From assembly GCF_049319665.1 (NCBI RefSeq), contig NZ_JBMOUD010000001.1, forward strand, positions 1 through 64,000: a stretch of DNA of 64,000 bases, written 5' to 3'. The DNA is from JBMOUD01 sp049319665 (GTDB lineage: Bacteria > Pseudomonadota > Gammaproteobacteria > Enterobacterales > Enterobacteriaceae). Under the pieces are notes generated by a model. It did no database searches. It was not told the DNA's origin and was given only the letters and a program-made list of their open reading frames with translations. Each line of letters opens with the position of its first letter. The stretch's first letter is position 1. Made by a program: the position numbers and the translations under genes. This document shows, one piece after another, positions 1 to 7,918 of this stretch.

Positions 1-75
1 CTTGTTCAGGAGAGCAGATTAACCCCTGGATCAGATTTCAACCGTTGGGGTGGATCACTTTTGCACCGTTGGTAA

Positions 76-252
76 CACACAGCAAACAAAATCGGACGAC
101 TGGCTAACAAGCACAACTTAAAGACTGAGCAGTACGGAAAGTTCTTCCTGGACAAGTCGAAGCACTCAGACAAGCAGGTGGGGGCATTCCGATATAACGC
201 TAATGGCGTGGAAGCATTGCGCCATCTTCTGCAAGGTTCTGACGCCGCTTAA
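76..252 (+). pseudogene. C-terminal fragment of a P22-type phage antirepressor-like protein
   Basis: An open frame encodes a basic segment containing KIGRLANKHNLKTEQYGKFF and then a KSKHSDKQV...FRYN motif. This resembles the C-terminal DNA-binding-like domain of P22 Ant-type antirepressors (P22AR_C), recalled from the family and not searched. The frame is closed upstream by TAA at 73-75 and has no credible start codon, so this is the tail of a larger gene. Either the gene is frameshifted near the ACACAC run at 75-80, or a recombination joint lies there: one extra AC unit would join it to the other open frame that enters from position 3. A terminator follows 20 bp downstream. The family assignment is moderate and the cause of the break is unknown. 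Confidence 0.5.
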
Positions 253-271
253 CCCTGACCACGCAAATCCC

Positions 272-294
272 AACCCGCTTAGGCGGGTTTTTGC
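272..294 (+). terminator. Rho-independent terminator after the antirepressor fragment
   Basis: A short GC stem (AACCCGC / GCGGGTT) with a 3-nt loop is followed by a T run. It lies 20 bp after the TAA at 250-252 and separates the antirepressor remnant from the following gene. It belongs to the same family of hairpins seen before other genes in this prophage. Confidence 0.75.
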
Positions 295-295
295 G

Positions 296-323
296 TTGCC
301 TTTCTCGGCTAACACGCTAGGAT
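296..323 (+). promoter_or_regulatory. Candidate sigma-70 promoter for the small phage membrane gene
   Basis: TTGCCT at 296-301 and TAGGAT at 318-323 are separated by 16 bp. They sit directly after a terminator and about 27 bp before the ATG at 350. This would give the gene its own transcript within the lysogen. It was assigned by eye only. Confidence 0.35.
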
Positions 324-349
324 TACTCCGAACTTTTATCTATGGGGAT

Positions 350-874
350 ATGAATGTGAAGAAGATTGTTTATGTTGGGTTTTTTTCGTTAGTTGCAATT
401 GCAGTGCTGGCATCTATTTTTTCAGTATCTAACGATGAAGCAAAAATGGCTTCGATGGCCAGTATTTGCAGTGACATAACAAAAAAAAGTGTGAAATCCC
501 CAAATTCATACAAATTGAAATCATTATCAGCAGTTTTAATAAAAATGACGCAGGAGCAAAAAGACGGGGTTCTTAAATCAGAGCGTTATGAAGATATAAA
601 GAACTTAATTGAAAGAGATAATGCTTCAATGATGGCCGGGAAAGCTTTTATAGATTTTGAGGCTAGCAATTCGCTAGGTGTTTCATTGAAAGGGTTTTCG
701 ATGTGCGAATATACGGTGCTGGGTGACTCATGGATTCCGGTTGATTCAGTGACTATAGATGACAAATTACTTCCCACATCGGATGTTTTGATTGCTTCAT
801 CTGGGGAAAAGGTTGGCTCTGGCTTTTTGTGGAAGGCTAGGTATTTGCTTTATAAGGCGACTGGAAAGATTTAA
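350..874 (+). CDS. Small phage cargo protein with N-terminal membrane anchor, unknown function
   Basis: The protein is 174 aa. I do not recognise the family. ATG at 350 is preferred to the in-frame ATG at 203, because the longer form would read through the upstream terminator and add a non-hydrophobic leader before what is clearly an N-terminal signal anchor. Residues 5-25 form one hydrophobic segment (VYVGFFSLVAIAVLASIF). The rest is soluble, mostly polar, and contains two Cys (SICSD and SMCEY) that could be paired outside the membrane. The gene is AT-rich and enclosed by terminators at 272-294 and 912-934, with a candidate promoter just upstream. This is the usual look of a moron gene inserted ahead of the tape measure gene. 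An envelope or superinfection-related role is possible but is only inference. Confidence 0.6.
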   Translation: MNVKKIVYVGFFSLVAIAVLASIFSVSNDEAKMASMASICSDITKKSVKSPNSYKLKSLSAVLIKMTQEQKDGVLKSERYEDIKNLIERDNASMMAGKAFIDFEASNSLGVSLKGFSMCEYTVLGDSWIPVDSVTIDDKLLPTSDVLIASSGEKVGSGFLWKARYLLYKATGKI

Positions 875-911
875 ACATCATAATTCAATAGTTTTTAATT
901 CCATAGTCACA

Positions 912-934
912 CCCGCTTCGGCGGGTTTTTTATT
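912..934 (+). terminator. Rho-independent terminator just before the tape measure gene
   Basis: CCCGC, a TTCG tetraloop, and GCGGG are followed by TTTTTTATT, 17 bp before the tape measure ATG. Twenty-five bases here (911-935) are identical to 4021-4045. Late transcription must pass it, presumably with antitermination or by partial read-through. Confidence 0.8.
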
Positions 935-950
935 GACCGGAGAAAGATAA

Positions 951-3791
951 ATGTCAGTTCAAGACGGCGGAAAGCTAACGTACGAAGTGGAAATTGAAAC
1001 AGCCAAGTTGCTTACAGGAAGTAGAAAGGCATCCGTTGTCTTGGAGCAGATGAGGAAAACAGCTCAAAGTGCTAGCGGTGGATTTGATTCGTTGGATTCA
1101 TCTGGCAGAAAGGCATCTGGCTCCCTAAACGGTGTTGCTGGCGGTGCAAAAAGCGCTAGCGACTCAATGAGCGTGGCTGGTCGCGGTGCTGATGCTTTAG
1201 GTGGTGGGTTCACAAAATTATCAAGCTTGGTTAAAGGTTATATAACAATTCAGGCGGCGTTGAAGTTAATTGAAATCGCCGACGACATGACCATGCTTCA
1301 AGCTCGAGTTACCAGACTTAGCGCTAGCTTTGCTGAGGCAAAAGAGACAATGGCATCATTATCTGCCATTGCCGCGAACACCGGCAGCAGTCTTGCAGGA
1401 ACAGAGAAGCTATGGGAGACGCTCACTTCAAGCTTAAAGGAAGCTGGCGCAACCAATAGCCAAGTATTAATGCTCACCGACACATTACAAAAAATAGGTG
1501 TTGTAGGTGGATCATCTGCCGAAGAAATGGCTAATGCGCTACGCCAGTTCGGTCAATCAATATCAGGCGGCATTGTTCGAGCGGAGGAATTCAACTCTAT
1601 TTTAGAGCAGATGCCAGAGCTAGCAAGACAGATTGCAGCAGGTCTTGGTATCTCAATTGGTGACTTGCGCAAGAAAATGTTGGAAGGGAAGCTAACTGCT
1701 GAAGATGCTCTGAATGCAATACAGAAGCGGGCTGGGGATGTAAACACCGAATTCGATAAGATGCCCGTAACTGTAGACAGGGCAAAAAATAGCCTTGATA
1801 TTGCATTCAAGAACATGATTAGTGATCTTAATACGTCTATACAGCTAACCCAGACCCTGGCTGGATTGATGCAATCTGTATCTAATAATCTTAACTTCTA
1901 CAATAAAAACGCTGGTGATGCGGCTAGGATGCCAAAGCTTGTTGATCTGCAAAAGCAGTACAATGATGCTCTAAAAGAAGGCCAGCAATGGTATGAGTCT
2001 GACAATGTTTATCAGCAAAGACGGGGGCAAGCCGCTTTTGAGCTGAAGCGTGTAGAGCAAGAAATTGCATCAATACGTGCGAAATCAGCTAAAAACGCAG
2101 AAGATGCATCTAAGCCAATCCAGATTAAATCATCTACCTCTGATCCCAAAAAAGACAAACTAATCGAGCAATCAAAGAGAAGGGTGGAGCTTTCAAAGCT
2201 CGAAGGAGAGGCTAGAGCTAGGCTGCAAGCTCAATACGATGCTGAGGACGCGGGATTCAACAAAGAAGACCCGGTGGTTAAAACCCTTCAGGATAGGTAT
2301 GCGGAATACGAGAGGAACACTAAAGGTCAAAAAGCTAGTAATGCAGAAAGCAAGAAATCAGATGCTCAAGCGGAGGCAATAAATCAGAAACTTGAGAATT
2401 ATCGGCAGGAGTCAGAGTTAGCCGCTGATTCTATAAAAAACCTCACTAGAGAGCAGCAGTTACTAAAGGCCGCGCAATCTTTGGGTTCTGCAGCAACGGA
2501 TGAGCAACGCAAAAAAGCAATGGAGTATAAGGCGGCGGCGCTTGATGCGGCTGATGCTGCAAAAGGCGTTGCGGAGGCCATGAAGCTGATACCGGAGGCT
2601 GCTGAGAACAAATCTTACTCCGAGTCCATGAAATCCCTCGATGCTGCATTGAAAGCGGGGCTGATTAAAAAAGAGCAGTATGACGCAGCAGCAGAAAATG
2701 CCGAGCAAGAGCACCAGGCCAACTTAGCCAAGATAAGAGCAGATTCCGCAGTAAGCCCTAAGCAGCAATCAGCGGGCCTTGTTGACCCAGTCCAACAACT
2801 AGCTAATGAGAACGCGCAGAAATTAGCGCTAATCAAGCAATTTGAAGCTGATAAGACAATAACTGAGCAGCAAGGAATTGCGCTTAGAAATGCCGCAAAT
2901 CGTCAGTTTGAGCAGCAGCGAGTTGAGGCTCAGTATGAACTTTGGCGACAGCAAAGTATCGGCAATGAAGTTGCTGCCGCAGCCTTTGATAGCTTTGCTG
3001 GCAACGTATCGAACTCGTTAACCGGCATCATAACGGGGAGTATGAGCGCTAGCGATGCGATGCGATCCCTTGGGGCGACAGTGTTAAACAGCGTGATTAA
3101 CTCATTCGTTCAAATGGGTATCGAGCAAGCAAAAGCTGCAATATTTGGAGCTACAGTTCAGCAAACACAAATCGCAGCAACTACGGCCGTTCAGACAGCA
3201 GCGGTAGGGACTCAACTTGCCGTTACGACAAGTGCAGCCGCGGCAACTACGGCTGCATGGACTCCAGCTGCAATCATGGCATCTATTGCTTCAATGGGTA
3301 CGGCCGCAAAAATTGGGCTTGCTGCTGTTGCAGTTCTTGGGGTTGGCGCTTTGGCTGGTAAGCGTAAAAATGGCGGCCCTGTATCGGCTGACTCACTTTA
3401 CGAATTCGGAGAAGGAAACCTACCTGAGGTTCTTCAAATGGGTGGGAAAAGCTACATGCTTCCTGGGAACAATGGGCGTGTATTCAGCAATGATGATGTG
3501 ACTGGTTCGCCTGTGATACCCAAGGCCAGCACCGGCAAGCAGTACATGGTACCCGGAGATAACGGCAAGGTGATAAGTAATAAGGATATGCAAGCTGGAG
3601 GCGGTGGAAGCCCAACGATTATTGTGCATAATTACTCTTCATCCGCCGGAGTTCAGGATTACCAGATGTCAAAAGATTCAAATGGTAATGATGTGTTAGA
3701 GTTGGCTATTGCTGATATAAATAACGGCGGAAGACTTAGCCAAGCCATCTCTAACAACCACCAAGCGCCAAGGAGAGCTAGGGGATCATGA
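951..3791 (+). CDS. Phage tail tape measure protein
   Basis: The protein is 946 aa and sets tail length in long-tailed phages, acting as scaffold inside the tail tube. Residues from about 85 to 280 match the tape-measure N-terminal domain in character: an alternating helical segment with the GTEKLW and EEFNSILEQMPELARQIA motifs typical of siphovirus tape measures. A long Ala/Gln/Lys/Glu-rich coiled-coil region follows at about 340-690. Then comes an Ala-rich hydrophobic stretch (about 740-840) ending in a membrane-like segment, AKIGLAAVAVLGVGALAG. The C-terminus is Gly/Asn-rich, with two imperfect copies of a YMLPGNNGRVFSN / YMVPGDNGKVISN motif. The SD GGAGAAAG precedes the ATG. At roughly 1.5 angstrom per residue, a general rule for such proteins, the tail would be near 140 nm. 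It overlaps the next gene by ATGA. Confidence 0.92.
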   Translation: MSVQDGGKLTYEVEIETAKLLTGSRKASVVLEQMRKTAQSASGGFDSLDSSGRKASGSLNGVAGGAKSASDSMSVAGRGADALGGGFTKLSSLVKGYITIQAALKLIEIADDMTMLQARVTRLSASFAEAKETMASLSAIAANTGSSLAGTEKLWETLTSSLKEAGATNSQVLMLTDTLQKIGVVGGSSAEEMANALRQFGQSISGGIVRAEEFNSILEQMPELARQIAAGLGISIGDLRKKMLEGKLTAEDALNAIQKRAGDVNTEFDKMPVTVDRAKNSLDIAFKNMISDLNTSIQLTQTLAGLMQSVSNNLNFYNKNAGDAARMPKLVDLQKQYNDALKEGQQWYESDNVYQQRRGQAAFELKRVEQEIASIRAKSAKNAEDASKPIQIKSSTSDPKKDKLIEQSKRRVELSKLEGEARARLQAQYDAEDAGFNKEDPVVKTLQDRYAEYERNTKGQKASNAESKKSDAQAEAINQKLENYRQESELAADSIKNLTREQQLLKAAQSLGSAATDEQRKKAMEYKAAALDAADAAKGVAEAMKLIPEAAENKSYSESMKSLDAALKAGLIKKEQYDAAAENAEQEHQANLAKIRADSAVSPKQQSAGLVDPVQQLANENAQKLALIKQFEADKTITEQQGIALRNAANRQFEQQRVEAQYELWRQQSIGNEVAAAAFDSFAGNVSNSLTGIITGSMSASDAMRSLGATVLNSVINSFVQMGIEQAKAAIFGATVQQTQIAATTAVQTAAVGTQLAVTTSAAAATTAAWTPAAIMASIASMGTAAKIGLAAVAVLGVGALAGKRKNGGPVSADSLYEFGEGNLPEVLQMGGKSYMLPGNNGRVFSNDDVTGSPVIPKASTGKQYMVPGDNGKVISNKDMQAGGGGSPTIIVHNYSSSAGVQDYQMSKDSNGNDVLELAIADINNGGRLSQAISNNHQAPRRARGS

Positions 3792-4021
3792 ATATCGAGC
3801 CAGGAAAAACCGGAACAATGAAAGTTGAAAATGGTCGATTGATTAGATACAGCCAAAACAAGCCAGTTACTTATCAGTTTTTCACGAGAGATGGATCGAC
3901 AATTGAAGTGGATCTTCCTGCTGGAGTGGAAATTAGAGTGATTAGTAACGGTGACATCTCAAATATCAATATAAGCGTTTTCGAATCCCCTTCTGGCCCA
4001 ACTGAAATAGTTAAAGGTTAA
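3788..4021 (+). CDS. Small phage protein of unknown function downstream of tape measure
   Basis: The protein is 77 aa. The start ATG overlaps the tape measure stop (ATGA), so the two genes are likely translationally coupled, and its own stop lies at the foot of a terminator hairpin. It has no signal peptide or membrane segment. Alternating beta-prone residues (TMKVENGRLIRYSQ, STIEVDLPAGVEIRV) suggest a small all-beta protein. I do not recognise the family. Its place between tape measure and minor tail genes suggests a tail or assembly accessory role. Confidence 0.65.
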   Translation: MNIEPGKTGTMKVENGRLIRYSQNKPVTYQFFTRDGSTIEVDLPAGVEIRVISNGDISNINISVFESPSGPTEIVKG

Positions 4022-4044
4022 CCCGCTTCGGCGGGTTTTTTATT
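4022..4044 (+). terminator. Rho-independent terminator between phage tail genes
   Basis: CCCGC, TTCG, GCGGG and a T run start immediately after the stop codon at 4019-4021 and end 12 bp before the next ATG. With its flanks it is identical over 25 bases to the hairpin before the tape measure gene. Confidence 0.8.
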
Positions 4045-4056
4045 GCAGGAGAAAAA

Positions 4057-4551
4057 ATGGCAATACCATACCCAGAATGGCTGCCGTTAGCGCAGAAGGC
4101 AAAGACGCCGACAACTGACACCGGTTTTCGTGTCGATAATCCGCAAGTGGGAGCGCCGATATTTCAGCGTTTAACCGACGATCTGAAAACGGCATTCTCG
4201 CTACAGTGGATTTTCAAGGCTGATGAGCATCGCGCTTTCATGCAGTGGCTGCGGAGCCCTAACTACCTTGATAACTGCAATCAGTGGTTCACGATGCCAG
4301 TGGGAACAGGTACTGGCGATACGGGAGTGGAGGTGCAGGAGTTACACTTCCTCGCCTTTCCTTCGTGGTCTCAATCCGGTTCGGTTTTCACATGGAGCGG
4401 AGATGTTATCTGCAGTAAGTTGAATAACTCAGACGACGAGTTCGACGATATCCTTGTAGAGCTTCCTAAGCCTTGGAGTAGCTGGCTGGATATCATCGCC
4501 ACCGGGTATCCAGATAACCGCGACCCCGAGTCTCTGCCAAGGGTGTCATAA
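4057..4551 (+). CDS. Phage minor tail protein
   Basis: The protein is 164 aa, with SD CAGGAGA and a start that fits well. It follows the tape measure and precedes a DUF1833-like protein and an NlpC/P60 peptidase, which is the position of the tail-tip minor proteins of lambdoid siphophages (the lambda M region). The sequence starts with YPEWLPLAQKA and has the aromatic-rich core FSLQWIFKADEHRAFMQWL, as in the distal-tail proteins of ES18-like prophages. There is no enzymatic motif. The family assignment rests on position and general resemblance. The gene ends with TAATG, overlapping the next start. Confidence 0.75.
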   Translation: MAIPYPEWLPLAQKAKTPTTDTGFRVDNPQVGAPIFQRLTDDLKTAFSLQWIFKADEHRAFMQWLRSPNYLDNCNQWFTMPVGTGTGDTGVEVQELHFLAFPSWSQSGSVFTWSGDVICSKLNNSDDEFDDILVELPKPWSSWLDIIATGYPDNRDPESLPRVS

Positions 4552-5021
4552 TGCCAACATACAGAGAATTTAAGGCTCAGCGGCCTAATCGCATCTTGTA
4601 CGAAACTGTGGAATTCTCTCACCCGTCCTTCGGAAGCGTGAAGCTCGTGCGTGATCAGATATTCCCCAAGCAGCTCGGTGGCGCTGAGTACCAGCCTTGC
4701 CGGTTTGAGCTGACGGAGAGTCAGCAGAGCAACACGCCGGTAATCGACAGCACGCTGAAGTTCAGCCAGCTGGCTACCGACTTTAAGCAGAAGCTGAAGC
4801 TGTGGCGTGGTAACGCTCGTATCCAGCCGATTGTCTGCACAATCAGGCGCTTTGACTCTATCAACCCCTGGATGGCTATTGCCTCCTGGTCACTCTATGT
4901 AAGTGACTGCAACATGGACGGTACAGACGTTAGCGTTGGCCTTTCAATGACAAATCCACTCAACAGAAACATCGGCCGGCTGTATGACCCGGCAGACTGG
5001 CCAGGCCTCGTAAACGGGTAA
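4551..5021 (+). CDS. DUF1833-like phage minor tail protein
   Basis: The protein is 156 aa. The motif order (YETVEFSHPSFG near residue 20, then FTLTE-like FELTESQQSNTPVIDSTL, and a C-terminal GLSMTNPLNR.....YD.ADWPGL) is that of DUF1833 proteins, found next to the NlpC/P60 tail peptidase in many prophages (lambda L-like position). It is presumed to be a structural part of the tail tip hub. It overlaps the preceding gene by one base and lies 5 bp before the next gene, so the set reads as one operon. Confidence 0.8.
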   Translation: MPTYREFKAQRPNRILYETVEFSHPSFGSVKLVRDQIFPKQLGGAEYQPCRFELTESQQSNTPVIDSTLKFSQLATDFKQKLKLWRGNARIQPIVCTIRRFDSINPWMAIASWSLYVSDCNMDGTDVSVGLSMTNPLNRNIGRLYDPADWPGLVNG

Positions 5022-5026
5022 ATTCC

Positions 5027-5446
5027 ATGCAAAAAACTGAATTCATTCAACGGATGCTCGGCGTTCCGTGGGTTAACCGCGCCTGCAGTTTTGATGCTGT
5101 CGACTGCTGGGGGCTGTGCGTCCTGTACTACCGGCACGTTCTCGGCATTGAATTGCACCACTCACCGGGTTACGAGGCTGGAAGCGACTTTCTGACCTGT
5201 TATCAGGATGAAGTCGTTTTCTGGAAGGTGTCAGAAATCCCGGTAGAGGGAGGGATTTTCGTCGGGTATATCGGCGACAGGGCTGAGCATGTCGGCGTGA
5301 TAGTCGATGGCGCAGCGCTGCACAGCCGCGGAGATGGCGGGTCGGTCAGGCATGACCGGTTGCGAGTTATTGAACGGATGTTCACACGAATTGAGTATTT
5401 AACCTATGCCGATAATCGAAATACAGCATGTTCCGGGCAGCCCTAA
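5027..5446 (+). CDS. Phage tail NlpC/P60-family cell wall peptidase
   Basis: The protein is 139 aa. The catalytic Cys lies in DAVDCWGLCVLYYR near residue 27, the classic NlpC/P60 D-C-W/xG-L signature. The second catalytic motif is the histidine in RAEHVGVIVDG near residue 84. A third polar residue appears in the ALHSRGDGGSVRHDRL strand. Proteins of this kind (lambda K-like) sit at the tail tip and cleave peptidoglycan stem peptides during DNA injection. It overlaps the next gene by 41 bp in another frame, so the C-terminal 13 residues are the least certain part. Confidence 0.88.
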   Translation: MQKTEFIQRMLGVPWVNRACSFDAVDCWGLCVLYYRHVLGIELHHSPGYEAGSDFLTCYQDEVVFWKVSEIPVEGGIFVGYIGDRAEHVGVIVDGAALHSRGDGGSVRHDRLRVIERMFTRIEYLTYADNRNTACSGQP

Positions 5447-7859
5447 AGAGCGCGTAATTGTGCCTGCAGGCATGAGCTTTTATCAGTGGCTGTGCGGTCG
5501 CAACTTCTTTAGCGACATTGAGATTGTTGTGAACGGCAAGCCGCTTGATGAAAGTGGTGAGCTTGATTTTCCGCTCACCGAGATGCACAGCATCCAGATA
5601 TTCTCTCAGCCGAAAGGGGTGATCGGGAAAGTATTGAGCCCGGCCTTTAAGCTTGTCCAGAAAGTCTTTGGCTTCCTGATGCCGAAGCAGAAGTTCACCG
5701 CTGCAGACACTAACGCCAAAGAATCCCCAAACAATAAGCTGACTGGGCAAACAAATGTCGCTCGAACTTATCAGGCCAGGCCCGATGTTTACGGACAGGT
5801 TCGGTCTTACCCTGATCTTATTCAAGAGTCGATGTTTGAGTACACTGACAACTTGAAATACGTCACTGAATGGATGAACTTCGGTATCGGGGTTTATAAC
5901 GTCGAGAGTGTTCGTTATTCACAATCAAGTCTCGGCTCGCTAGCCGGTGCTAGCTATGAAATATTCCAGCCAGGACAGAATATCCCGATCATCTATGAAG
6001 GTTTCTCTTTCGATGATGTTGACGGGCAAGAATTACCCGGCCCAAACGAAAGCGATGATTTACCAATTGAAACCGCCACCGCGAATACCGTTGCGGCTGG
6101 CGAATATGCGGGCGGCCAGATTAGTGTAAAAATAGTAAAGCAGGCTGAGTTCGATTATTTCTACGGACTCACTCGCCCACACCCCGTGAGCTTTATTATA
6201 AATGTTACTTACGATACAGCCAGTGGGCAAGTAACCAGAGATGTGATGATTGACGCGGATCTTTTTGATGCAGAGATAACTAGCGACGGGTCGGTAATTG
6301 CTCCGCAAAGCTATTACATTTTTTATTTTAATAATATATCAGGCTCAGATGCCTCAAATATCCCACAATCAGCAATTTTCAACACTGATAAATTCATTCT
6401 GAATGATAATCAAGGTGTGACTATTGGCCCTGTATTTTCACCAATCCCTGGAGAACAATTATGGGTTCATCTTAACGCGCAGCTTGGCGAGGGGAATTGG
6501 GCATCAACGAAGATTGATATTTGGAAGATTGATGATGAAAACAATCAAATTCCAGGGACGAGGGAGGAGTTTTCAGCAGAGTTCTCGACAGCAGGCAGAA
6601 CAGATAACTATTATCTGACAAAAAAAATAAACCCATCGGCCGGCTATGGCCGGTATGCGCTTCAGTTCACCAGGCGAGAAAATAGCAACGATCAGAGTGT
6701 ATTGAAACTTGAGGCCGTTCACTCTGTCAGGGTCAGAACAAATGAAGTTCACGCTGACGATACGCTGGTTCGAGTAACCGTCCGTGCAACGGAGCAGGCT
6801 ACCAGCGTTCGTGAGCGCAAATATAACGCGCTTATTACCCGGCACACGATAAGTTATGACATGGCGACGCGGAAGGTTGACTACACACTCAGGCCTTCTC
6901 GGTCATTCGCTGACGCAGTAGCACATACGTGGTTAGTTATGGGAGAGCAGCCGGAAAGCTCAATAGACCTTTACGAGCTTTACCGCATTGGTCAGAACAT
7001 CACAGCAGAACTAGGCTATTTCGACTACACGTTTGACGATGAGGATATTTCTCTGGGCTCACGCATGGAGACGATTTGCAACGTTGCCCGGGTAAGCGCT
7101 TTTTGGGAATTTGGCGTGCTGACGTTCAGTCGGGATGAGCGGCGAAGCAGCCCGGCAACCATCTTCAACCGCGCAAATATGGTTGCAGAAGATTTTCGCC
7201 TGACTTATGACATGCGCATGCCGGGGCAGTATGACGGCGTTGAAGTTGAGTATGTTAGCCCAGCGACTAATAAGAAGTCGTACATTCGATACCGACTTAC
7301 TGATGCTGGAATCGTTGAGCAGGAAGCTCAGACACCGATGAAAATATCACTCCTGGGTTGCCGTAACGAAACTCAGGCTCGCGACAGGGCAATACTGGAG
7401 GCTAGGCGACTGCTTTACTCTCGCATGAGAATGGCTTGTAAGGTATTAGCTGATGGCGAGTATGTTTCACCAGGCGACATGATTCAGGTCGCTGACACGT
7501 ACGACACTAATCAGCAGGCTGGCTACATCACCAACCGAACAGGAAACGACTTCGATACAAGCGAGCGAATAAACTGGCTGGGGGAAATGTGGGTTACGGT
7601 TACGGACTCTATTGGCAACCCAACGTCGCGGGTAAGAGCATCTCAGCGGTCGGACACCGCCTTCGGCTTCACCGCAACTGTACCAAATGTTCCGCTTAAC
7701 ATCTTTGATGGCTACGACGTCCAGTCGCCATCTCGATACGTGATAGCCACTCAGGAAGAGATGGACTCTACGCTATGGACTATCTCTGAGAAGAAACCAA
7801 ACTCAGACGGCACAACCTCTCTGACCCTCGCTGAATATAGCGATCTGATTTACCCTTAA
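5406..7859 (+). CDS. TipJ-family host specificity / tail tip protein
   Basis: The protein is 817 aa. The first 75 or so residues look like a small beta-grasp (MoaD/ubiquitin-like) domain, IEIQHVPGSPKERVIVPAG. This is followed by an amphipathic hydrophobic stretch (GVIGKVLSPAFKLVQKVFGF) and then the large tail-tip body with NVARTYQARPDVYGQVR.YPDL. That architecture is typical of the TipJ / host-specificity factor family, which is functionally like lambda J: it caps the tail, contacts the receptor and starts ejection. It ends with LTLAEYSDLIYP. The start ATG lies inside the peptidase gene. The AT-rich middle portion (bases 6120-6620) differs in base composition from both flanks, suggesting a swapped receptor-related module. 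Confidence 0.88.
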   Translation: MPIIEIQHVPGSPKERVIVPAGMSFYQWLCGRNFFSDIEIVVNGKPLDESGELDFPLTEMHSIQIFSQPKGVIGKVLSPAFKLVQKVFGFLMPKQKFTAADTNAKESPNNKLTGQTNVARTYQARPDVYGQVRSYPDLIQESMFEYTDNLKYVTEWMNFGIGVYNVESVRYSQSSLGSLAGASYEIFQPGQNIPIIYEGFSFDDVDGQELPGPNESDDLPIETATANTVAAGEYAGGQISVKIVKQAEFDYFYGLTRPHPVSFIINVTYDTASGQVTRDVMIDADLFDAEITSDGSVIAPQSYYIFYFNNISGSDASNIPQSAIFNTDKFILNDNQGVTIGPVFSPIPGEQLWVHLNAQLGEGNWASTKIDIWKIDDENNQIPGTREEFSAEFSTAGRTDNYYLTKKINPSAGYGRYALQFTRRENSNDQSVLKLEAVHSVRVRTNEVHADDTLVRVTVRATEQATSVRERKYNALITRHTISYDMATRKVDYTLRPSRSFADAVAHTWLVMGEQPESSIDLYELYRIGQNITAELGYFDYTFDDEDISLGSRMETICNVARVSAFWEFGVLTFSRDERRSSPATIFNRANMVAEDFRLTYDMRMPGQYDGVEVEYVSPATNKKSYIRYRLTDAGIVEQEAQTPMKISLLGCRNETQARDRAILEARRLLYSRMRMACKVLADGEYVSPGDMIQVADTYDTNQQAGYITNRTGNDFDTSERINWLGEMWVTVTDSIGNPTSRVRASQRSDTAFGFTATVPNVPLNIFDGYDVQSPSRYVIATQEEMDSTLWTISEKKPNSDGTTSLTLAEYSDLIYP

Positions 7860-7881
7860 ACTTTTATTTATTACCAACCCT

Positions 7882-7907
7882 ACCCGGCCATTGTGCCGGG
7901 TTTTTTA
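7882..7907 (+). terminator. Rho-independent terminator between tip protein and tailspike
   Basis: ACCCGGC / GCCGGGT with a 6-nt loop is followed by TTTTTTATT, 11 bp before the tailspike ATG. The T run and its trailing ATTG are the same as at the two hairpins further upstream. Confidence 0.8.
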
Positions 7908-7918
7908 TTGGAAAAAAT

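Noticed and set aside
203..349. N-terminal extension of the small phage membrane protein from ATG 203
   Set aside because: It would be translated through the antirepressor end and the terminator at 272-294, and would place the membrane anchor internally. ATG 350 is better.
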